Below are positions 7,236-11,725 of a stretch of 11,725 nt of DNA, in pieces. A program made the position numbers and the translations under genes. Location: the NCBI GenBank assembly GCA_910589035.1, contig CAJUSI010000053.1, forward strand, positions 1-11,725. Direction: 5' to 3'. The stretch's first letter is position 1; the number at the start of each line of letters is the position of its first letter. The notes under the pieces are model-generated. The model made no database searches and had not been told where the DNA came from. It saw only the letters and a list, made by a program, of their open reading frames with translations. Source of the DNA: an uncultured Acetatifactor sp. Its GTDB lineage: Bacteria; Bacillota; Clostridia; Lachnospirales; Lachnospiraceae.

Positions 7236-7368
7236 AATAGGACTGGAGAGTTGAGGGTTCTCCTGTTCATAGCAGGATTCATACTTTTTTAGCAGCTGCC
7301 TTTCTTTATAAAGTACAGGCTCCGGTGTGGAAAACAGAACTTTCAATTCAACAGGATAGGAGAAAAGG

Positions 7369-8466
7369 ATGAAAAAAATATTTTCCCTGCTGGTGGCTCT
7401 GGCACTGGTGCTGTCCATGGGCGCCTGCGGCGAAAAGGAAGCTTCGGATCCGGCTTCCGCCGATTCCGGGCAGAACGCCCGGGAGAGCGCAGACCGGGAG
7501 GACAGTGGTTCCGAAGAGAATACTTCCGATGAATCGGCCCGGGAGTCTGCCCATTATCCTGTGTCCCTCACGGACCAGGCGGGGCGTTCGGTGACCATTG
7601 CGGAAGAGCCCCGGAAGCTGGTAAGCGGCTATTATATTTCCACCAGCCTCCTGATTGCCCTGAACCTGGAGGAAAAGATCGTGGGCATCGAGGCCAAAGC
7701 CGATAAGCGCGCCGTATACCGGCTCAGTGCTCCGGAATTGACGAAGCTGCCGAATGTGGGTTCCGCAAAGGAATTTGATCTGGAGGGCTGCGCCGCTCTG
7801 GAGCCTGATCTGGTGATTCTGCCCTTAAAGCTGCGCAATGCCGCGGATACACTGGAGGAACTGGGCATTTCCGTTCTCCTGGTAAATCCGGAGAACCAGG
7901 AGCTGCTGAATGAAATGATCCGCCTGATCGGGGCTGCCACAGATACCGAAGCCAGGGCCGAAGAGCTGCTGAGCCATACCGCGGCCCAGGAGGAGCGGCT
8001 GGCCGAAAAGCTGGAGGGGGCGGAGGCTCCGAAGGTATATCTGGCAGGTAATTCCAGTATGCTGTCCACCGCAGGAGACGCCATGTACCAATCGGACCTG
8101 ATCCGCCTGGCAGGGGGCATCAATGCGGCAGCTGAAATTACAGATACCTATTGGGTGAAGATCAGCTACGAACAGCTGCTGGCCTGGAATCCGGAGTATA
8201 TCATTCTGGCCTCCGATGCGGCTTACAGCGCGGAGGATGTGCTTGCCGACCCCAATCTGGCGGACTGCGACGCTGTCCTGAACGGGCAGGTCTACCAGAT
8301 GCCGAACAGGGCGGAAGCCTGGGACAGCCCTGTTCCCGGCGGTATCCTGGGGGCGGTATGGCTGGCCGGCATCCTGCATCCCGACCTGTACCCGCCGGCG
8401 GCCTGCGACGAGGTGATCGACGAATATTATGAGACATTCTACGGCTTTGTCTACAGTGAAAATTAA
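7369..8466 (+). CDS. ABC importer substrate-binding lipoprotein (FecB/BtuF/MolA-like)
   Basis: A 365-residue extracellular lipoprotein that captures the ligand for the importer encoded downstream. The start is supported by AGGAG about 8 nt before ATG. The signal peptide is MKK, a hydrophobic stretch, and lipobox MGAC, so the mature protein begins at lipid-modified Cys20. Residues about 21-62 are a Ser/Asp/Glu-rich flexible linker typical of Gram-positive lipoproteins. From about 64 (YPVSLTDQAGRSVTIAEEP) the fold is the cluster-III periplasmic-binding type (PF01497): two lobes joined by a long helix (about 180-225). Such proteins bind siderophores, haem, cobalamin or, in MolA, molybdate and tungstate. 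With a ModE-type operator upstream and molybdenum genes on both sides, molybdate or tungstate is the best guess. It is the first gene of the operon, overlapping the permease gene. Confidence 0.9.
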   Translation: MKKIFSLLVALALVLSMGACGEKEASDPASADSGQNARESADREDSGSEENTSDESARESAHYPVSLTDQAGRSVTIAEEPRKLVSGYYISTSLLIALNLEEKIVGIEAKADKRAVYRLSAPELTKLPNVGSAKEFDLEGCAALEPDLVILPLKLRNAADTLEELGISVLLVNPENQELLNEMIRLIGAATDTEARAEELLSHTAAQEERLAEKLEGAEAPKVYLAGNSSMLSTAGDAMYQSDLIRLAGGINAAAEITDTYWVKISYEQLLAWNPEYIILASDAAYSAEDVLADPNLADCDAVLNGQVYQMPNRAEAWDSPVPGGILGAVWLAGILHPDLYPPAACDEVIDEYYETFYGFVYSEN

Positions 8467-9421
8467 AAAGCTGTGTACGGCGGGCGTGCTGCTGACGGCG
8501 CTCCTGGCCGCGGCCAGTCTGTTCATCGGCAAATATCCCCTGTCCCTTCGGGAACTTATGGAGGGCAATGAGCTGCAATGGAAGGTATTCCGGACGCTCC
8601 GGGCCGGCAGAACCTGCGTGGGCCTTGCGGGGGGCTTTGCCCTGGGGACGGCGGGCTTTGTCTATCAGACGGTGTTCCGCAATCCGCTCGCCTCCCCGGA
8701 TATCATCGGGGTATCCTCCGGGGCCAGCGCGGGAGCGGCGGTGGGGATTCTCTTTCTCTCCGGTGCGGCGGCCGTGACGGCTTCCGCCTTCGGGGGTGCG
8801 CTCCTTGCGGTGGGGATCGTGCTGGGCCTCTCCGCCCTGGACAGAAGCGGGAAGAAGGGGACCATCGTTCTGGCCGGGATAGCGGTTCATTCCCTGGCCC
8901 AGACAGTGCTGACCTGCCTGAAGCTCGCCGCCGACCCGGAGAGACAGCTGGCCTCCATCGAGTACTGGATTATGGGCAGTCTGAACGGGATCAGCAGCTA
9001 TGCAATCGGGGGCAACCTTCTTCTGTGCCTTCTGTGCCTGGGGATTCTCTTTCCCCTTCATCGGCAGATCATTCTCCTGTCCGGCGAGGAGGGGGAGGCC
9101 AGGATGCTGGGGGTCAATGTGGGAAAGCTGCGGCTGCTGGTGCTGCTGGCCGCCACGCTGGCCGTGTCCGCCGTGGTAAGTCTCACCGGGTTGATCAGCT
9201 TTGTGGGGCTGCTTGCGCCCCATGGGGCCAGGCTTATGACAAAGGATAACCGCCCGGGCACCATGCTGCTTGCCGGTCTGCTGGGAAGCTCCCTGCTGCT
9301 GGGGGCGGACATCCTGGCCCGCAGCCTGACTGCCGCCGAGCTGCCGGTGAGTATCTTCACCAGCCTGCTGGGAGCGCCGTTTCTAATCCTGCTGATCTGG
9401 AGAAAAGCCGGGAAATCATAA
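8429..9421 (+). CDS. FecCD-family ABC importer permease
   Basis: Transmembrane subunit of a type II ABC importer; it dimerises to form the channel. The 330 residues are mostly hydrophobic helices, the length expected for the ten-helix FecCD/BtuC family. NPLASPDIIGVSSGASAG at 85-102 is the family signature in the second to third helix region. A C-terminal segment GLISFVGLLAPHGARLM, near 250-266, is the coupling-helix region contacting the ATPase. The start is uncertain: ATG 8429 overlaps the lipoprotein gene by 38 nt and lies 10 nt beyond GAGGTGATC (8410-8418), a long anti-16S match. GTG 8456 would give an 11-nt overlap and a natural KIKKL opening but no ribosome binding site. The ligand is inferred to be molybdate or tungstate; metal chelates or cobalamin are alternatives. 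Confidence 0.92.
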   Translation: MRHSTALSTVKIKKLCTAGVLLTALLAAASLFIGKYPLSLRELMEGNELQWKVFRTLRAGRTCVGLAGGFALGTAGFVYQTVFRNPLASPDIIGVSSGASAGAAVGILFLSGAAAVTASAFGGALLAVGIVLGLSALDRSGKKGTIVLAGIAVHSLAQTVLTCLKLAADPERQLASIEYWIMGSLNGISSYAIGGNLLLCLLCLGILFPLHRQIILLSGEEGEARMLGVNVGKLRLLVLLAATLAVSAVVSLTGLISFVGLLAPHGARLMTKDNRPGTMLLAGLLGSSLLLGADILARSLTAAELPVSIFTSLLGAPFLILLIWRKAGKS

Positions 9422-9487
9422 GTATAAAGCCATAGAGCATGGACATTATCGGATTGGCAAAAGCATGGAAACCGTAAGGAGGGGAAT

Positions 9488-10273
9488 ATGAGCTTTTTCG
9501 CTGTGGACCATTTAACCGCTGGATACGGGAAGAACCCAGTGGTGCGGGATCTGTCCTTTTCCCTGGACAGCGGATGCCTGCTTGGCATCCTGGGAGCCAA
9601 CGGCAGCGGCAAAACCACCTTGCTGAAGGCCGTCTGCGGAATCCTGCCCCATACAGGCAGCTGTACCTTGGAACAAAAGGTACTGGAGGAGCTGTCCCCG
9701 CGGCAGATGGCAAGGCAGTGCAGCTATATTCCCCAGAAAAGCGGAATCGCTATCGACATATCCGCCCTTGAGGTGGTTCTCATGGGCTTTAATCCCTGGC
9801 TCGGACTGCTGGAGCGTCCGGACACCGCCATGAAGGAGGAGGCCTGCAGGATGCTGGCCCTGGTGGGACTGGAGGGGAAGGAGGAGTGCAATTATCTGAC
9901 CCTCAGCGAAGGGCAGAAGCAGCTCTGTATTCTGGCAAGAACTCTCTGCTGCGGGACCGGGCTCCTGCTGCTGGACGAGCCGGAGAGCGCACTGGATTTC
10001 CGGTTTCGCCATCAGATGCTGGAGATTCTTCGGGACTGGGTGTCCTGCGGCGGCAGAGCCGCTGTCGTAACCCTTCACGATCCCCTGCTGGCACTGAATT
10101 ACTGTGACAGGTTGTTGGTACTTTCGGAAGGCAGGAGCCTGGGGATGCTCGGCCCCAAGGAGGATTCTGCTGAGAAAATGGAGGCGCTGCTGGGGCAGAT
10201 ATACGGCAGAATCAGCCTGACCAGACTGAAGGACCGCGGCGGCAGGGAGCGGCTTGTGATGTTGAAGGAATAA
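9488..10273 (+). CDS. ABC importer ATPase (FecE/BtuD/MolC-like)
   Basis: A 261-residue ATPase that powers the importer. Ribosome binding site AAGGAGG precedes ATG 9488; a 66-nt gap separates it from the permease gene. Walker A GANGSGKT is at 36-43, Q-loop Gln83 in YIPQ, signature LSEGQ at 139-143, Walker B LLLLDEP at 159-165 with catalytic Glu164, D-loop SALD at 167-170, and switch His197 in TLHD. The signature has Glu where LSGGQ is usual, a tolerated variation. All catalytic residues are present, so it should be active. The last residues LKE and the stop lie inside a 17-bp repeat that recurs 161 bp downstream. Confidence 0.93.
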   Translation: MSFFAVDHLTAGYGKNPVVRDLSFSLDSGCLLGILGANGSGKTTLLKAVCGILPHTGSCTLEQKVLEELSPRQMARQCSYIPQKSGIAIDISALEVVLMGFNPWLGLLERPDTAMKEEACRMLALVGLEGKEECNYLTLSEGQKQLCILARTLCCGTGLLLLDEPESALDFRFRHQMLEILRDWVSCGGRAAVVTLHDPLLALNYCDRLLVLSEGRSLGMLGPKEDSAEKMEALLGQIYGRISLTRLKDRGGRERLVMLKE

Positions 10274-10439
10274 GGAGAGCGGCTTAAGGACGATAAGTTC
10301 TCGGAATCTTTTGGCAGAAAACGGCGGTTTCTAATTCATGTTTTCCGTAAAAGATAGGGGAATTTATCAAAATGGTGTCTTGGAAGCTACATAAGATAAG
10401 GCTTGGAGATTCCGAGAGTATATTGAAGGAATAAGGAGA
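10262..10439. repeat. 17-bp direct repeat enclosing an 11-bp inverted repeat
   Basis: TTGAAGGAATAAGGAGA occurs identically at 10262-10278, where it covers the ATPase stop codon, and at 10423-10439. Between the copies, TCTCGGAATCT at 10299-10309 is inverted as AGATTCCGAGA at 10407-10417, with weaker similarity beyond. The enclosed segment holds no convincing gene. The arrangement looks like a small inserted element or a duplication at the end of the ATPase gene; which one cannot be told from a single copy. Confidence 0.65.
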
Positions 10440-10475
10440 TATAAAATAAGGCCCGGAGGTTCCGGGAGGATATGG
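10391..10475 (+). repeat. two tandem hairpin units with compensatory changes
   Basis: Units at 10391-10425 and 10441-10475 align at 28 of 35 positions with a 50-bp period. Each carries a 6-bp stem with a 3-nt loop: CTTGGA-GAT-TCCGAG (10402-10416) and CCCGGA-GGT-TCCGGG (10452-10466). Two of the differences keep or improve pairing (T-A to C-G, T-G to C-G), which suggests the hairpin itself is under selection. They lie 20-105 nt before the ModE-like gene and may act in its mRNA as attenuators or stability elements. Confidence 0.5.
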
Positions 10476-10496
10476 ACTATCAATGGGAGGAATCAT

Positions 10497-10838
10497 ATGC
10501 AAGCCAGAACCCGCATCATCCTGGTGGATGAGGAAGGACAGAAATTTTTCGGAGAAGGGCCGGCGCGTCTGCTGCATGGGGTGGAAGAGCACGGCTCTCT
10601 CCGTGCAGCGGCGGCCTCCATGGGTATGGCCTACACCAAAGCGCTGAAGCTTCTGAGGAACGCGGAGAAGGCGCTTGATTTTCCCCTGACAATCCGGGTC
10701 ACCGGAGGCAGGGACGGGGGCGGCAGCAGCCTCACATCGGAAGGAAAGGAGTGGCTGGAGCGATATGAATCCTATCGGGACGCCTGCGTTCAGGCAAACC
10801 TCAGATTGTATTCCGAATTCTTTCCGGAGCAGTCCTGA
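10497..10838 (+). CDS. ModE-type molybdenum-responsive winged-helix regulator (DNA-binding domain only)
   Basis: A 113-residue protein matching the N-terminal DNA-binding domain of ModE (LysR-type winged helix). The start is fixed by GGGAGGA 5 nt before ATG. The recognition-helix region is GSLRAAAASMGMAYTKALKL at 33-52, and the glycine-rich wing GGRDGGGSSLT at 70-80 corresponds to the ModE GGxGGGGxxLT motif. The molybdate-binding MOP/TOBE domains of E. coli ModE are absent, so ligand sensing, if any, must be done elsewhere. It probably binds the palindrome at 7212-7235. It follows the importer genes after a 223-nt repeat-rich spacer, and its 3' end overlaps the MocA-like gene, whose frame is shifted by +1. 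Together they may represent a split version of a ModE-MocA fusion. Confidence 0.85.
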   Translation: MQARTRIILVDEEGQKFFGEGPARLLHGVEEHGSLRAAAASMGMAYTKALKLLRNAEKALDFPLTIRVTGGRDGGGSSLTSEGKEWLERYESYRDACVQANLRLYSEFFPEQS

Positions 10839-11430
10839 AGAATCCCCGGACCGGTCCCAGGGGCGGCTGGGCTGCGTCATTATGGCTTCCGGACAGGGCA
10901 GGCGCTTTGGAGGCAATAAACTGATGGCGGATTTTCGGGGAAAGCCATTGATTGAATGGGCGCTGGATGCCACGGAGGGGATCTTCGCCAGGCGGATTGT
11001 GGTGACCAGACACCGGGAGGTGGCTAAGCTTGCCCGCCTGCGGGGCGTCCAGGTGCTCCTCCATGACCTGCCCGACCGCAGCGATACCATTCGACTGGGG
11101 CTTGGGGCCGTGGCGGAGGAGGTGGAGGGATGCCTCTTCTGCCCGGGGGACCAGCCCCTGCTGCGGCAGGAAACGGTAGCTTCCCTGGCCCTGAACGCCC
11201 TGCACGACAGGGAAGCCATCTGGCGCCCGGTCTGGCGGGATACGGAAGGGGCTCCCGTACTGTTCCCCAAATGGAGCTTTCCGGAGCTGCTGGCGCTTTC
11301 CGGGGGGCAGGGGGGAAGCTTTCTGCTGAAAAAATATCCCGAACGGATACGCAGGGTACCTGTCCGGGACAGACGGGAGCTTCAGGATATTGACAGCCGG
11401 GAGGATCTGGAATGCCTGCAGGAGCCATAG
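10765..11430 (+). CDS. MocA-like molybdenum cofactor cytidylyltransferase
   Basis: A nucleotidyltransferase of the MocA/MobA family (NTP_transf_3). MocA transfers CMP from CTP to molybdopterin cofactor, making the dinucleotide form that XDH-type enzymes use. Key motifs: MASGQGRRFGGNK at 40-52 (nucleotide-binding loop), GDQP at 128-131 (metal-binding Asp), SGGQGG at 179-184 and DIDS at 208-211. The start is uncertain. ATG 10765 has GGAG 4 nt upstream but lies 74 nt inside the preceding gene, and the first 35 residues are unlike the family. CTG 10867 or ATG 10882 would start at the usual place, next to CVIMASG. The gene may instead be reached by frameshifting from the ModE-like frame. MocA is favoured over MobA (GMP) by the adjacent XDH-type hydroxylase; CMP specificity is inferred. 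Confidence 0.88.
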   Translation: MNPIGTPAFRQTSDCIPNSFRSSPEESPDRSQGRLGCVIMASGQGRRFGGNKLMADFRGKPLIEWALDATEGIFARRIVVTRHREVAKLARLRGVQVLLHDLPDRSDTIRLGLGAVAEEVEGCLFCPGDQPLLRQETVASLALNALHDREAIWRPVWRDTEGAPVLFPKWSFPELLALSGGQGGSFLLKKYPERIRRVPVRDRRELQDIDSREDLECLQEP

Positions 11431-11458
11431 ACGCCGGATTTTCTCCTATAATGCAGCC

Positions 11459-11513
11459 TATAAAACGGCAAAAAAACAGGAGCGCCGAAGCGTTCCCGTT
11501 TTACCGTTTTATA
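11459..11513. terminator. long stem-loop, probable bidirectional terminator after the MocA-like gene
   Basis: TATAAAACGG at 11459-11468 pairs with CCGTTTTATA at 11504-11513, continuing through an A-run opposite TTTT and an inner stem (11473-11485 with 11490-11502) closed by the loop CGAA at 11486-11489. There is one A-C mismatch, one G-T wobble and a small A bulge. It lies 29 nt after the MocA-like stop. The 3' side is U-rich (TTTTATA), and the other strand also ends in U-rich sequence. Confidence 0.65.
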
Positions 11514-11520
11514 AACCCTC

Positions 11521-11549
11521 TTGCAAAATCTGCAGTGTTGGTTTATAAT
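11521..11549 (+). promoter_or_regulatory. strong sigma-A-like promoter facing right
   Basis: TTGCAA at 11521-11526, 17-bp spacer, TATAAT at 11544-11549. No plus-strand gene follows within the window, only a hairpin at 11631-11664, so a short untranslated RNA is the natural product. TATAATCA plus TTAGAA-type sequence at 11544-11559 is repeated at 11602-11617 (14 of 16 identical). Confidence 0.55.
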
Positions 11550-11555
11550 CATCTT

Positions 11556-11666
11556 AGAAGCCGGAGGATATTGTGGGTCCGACGGTTGTTCAATCGGAAA
11601 CTATAATCAGTTTAGAATCAAACGGATTACAAGGCTATCCTCTATTGCAGTAGAAGATAGCCTTTT
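11556..11666 (+). ncRNA. candidate small (antisense) RNA
   Basis: Inferred only from a promoter at 11521-11549 followed about 110 nt later by a terminator-like hairpin with TTTT at 11663-11666, and no open frame with a ribosome binding site between. On the opposite strand a small hydrophobic protein ends at 11670, so this RNA would be antisense to that gene's 3' untranslated region, as antitoxin RNAs are in some Firmicute type I systems. It could instead be the leader of a gene beyond the window. Confidence 0.3.
11631..11666. terminator. terminator-like hairpin
   Basis: AAGGCTATC at 11631-11639 pairs with GATAGCCTT at 11656-11664; inside it TCTA (11641-11644) pairs with TAGA (11651-11654) across one mismatch, leaving a 6-nt loop. 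TTTT follows on the plus strand. It begins 4 bases past the stop codon of the minus-strand gene at 11670 and could serve either direction. Confidence 0.65.
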
Positions 11667-11669
11667 CCG

Positions 11670-11725
11670 TTACTTGCGGTTGTGTTTATTGTCTATGTAT
11701 GTCAAGGCTGCAAAAATCACCAGCA
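11670..11725 (-). CDS. C-terminus of a small hydrophobic protein, holin-like-toxin-like
   Basis: The minus-strand frame reads LVIFAALTYIDNKHNRK and stops at 11672-11670. Only 17 codons are visible; the start lies beyond the right edge. A hydrophobic segment followed by a short charged tail ending in Lys/Arg just before the stop resembles, from memory, the putative holin-like toxins of Firmicutes (type I toxin peptides), whose C-termini often read LTxIDxxxKxK. The stop is followed at once by a stable hairpin. The fragment is too short to exclude chance; support comes from the coincident stop, hairpin and opposing promoter. Confidence 0.4.
   Translation of the reverse strand, partial: LVIFAALTYIDNKHNRK

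Noticed and set aside
7207..7368. Molybdenum cofactor or other riboswitch in the importer leader
   Set aside because: The leader is only about 155 nt with small weak hairpins and does not show the conserved elements of the Moco RNA or another class I can recognise. Control is better explained by the operator.
8201..9223. 340-codon minus-strand open frame antisense to the lipoprotein and permease genes
   Set aside because: Composition is rich in Gly, Pro, Arg, Gln and His, as in a shadow frame, and it lies opposite well-supported genes.
11412..11606. 64-codon plus-strand open frame after the MocA-like gene
   Set aside because: It runs through a terminator hairpin and a promoter and overlaps the MocA-like end, with no ribosome binding site.

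Overview
The window looks like chromosomal DNA of an anaerobic Clostridia-type Firmicute, plausibly Lachnospiraceae. Nearly every gene has a strong AGGAGG-type ribosome binding site, sigma-A-like promoters are easy to find in AT-rich intergenic gaps, and the coding DNA is fairly GC-rich. The genes are a molybdenum hydroxylase of the type common in gut Clostridia, a FecCD-type importer and a lipoprotein with a Gram-positive-style acidic linker. Taxonomy is inferred from these features only.

Layout. (1) 1-262, minus strand: the start of a coiled-coil protein made of exact 11-residue repeats, running off the left edge. (2) 555-2825, plus: a cytoplasmic three-domain glycoside-hydrolase-like protein. 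(3) 2835-3005: a convergent intergenic region holding an inverted-repeat element. (4) 3069-6962, minus: a three-gene molybdenum hydroxylase operon (xanthine dehydrogenase/CO dehydrogenase family) in the order FAD subunit, 2Fe-2S subunit, molybdopterin subunit. A remnant of a HAD-family phosphatase gene lies between the last two. (5) 6963-7368: divergent regulatory region with a promoter on each strand, a GC-rich stem-loop and a palindrome matching the proteobacterial ModE operator. (6) 7369-10273, plus: lipoprotein, permease and ATPase of a type II (FecCD/BtuCD-like) ABC importer. (7) 10274-10496: a repeat-rich spacer with hairpins. (8) 10497-11430, plus: a stand-alone ModE-type winged-helix protein overlapping, in another frame, a MocA-like molybdenum cofactor nucleotidyltransferase. 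(9) 11431-11725: hairpins, a strong promoter and, on the minus strand, the last codons of a small hydrophobic protein. This end may be a type I toxin-antitoxin locus.

How it fits together. Regions 4-8 read as one molybdenum module. The importer probably brings in molybdate or tungstate, by analogy with Haemophilus MolABC, the known molybdate importer of the FecCD class. The ModE-like protein probably represses the importer through the palindrome placed at the predicted transcription start. The MocA-like enzyme would convert molybdopterin cofactor to its cytosine dinucleotide form, and the divergent operon encodes the hydroxylase that would use it. The hydroxylase substrate cannot be read from the sequence. 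The ligand and regulatory link are inferences from family knowledge plus context; the operator match is visible directly.
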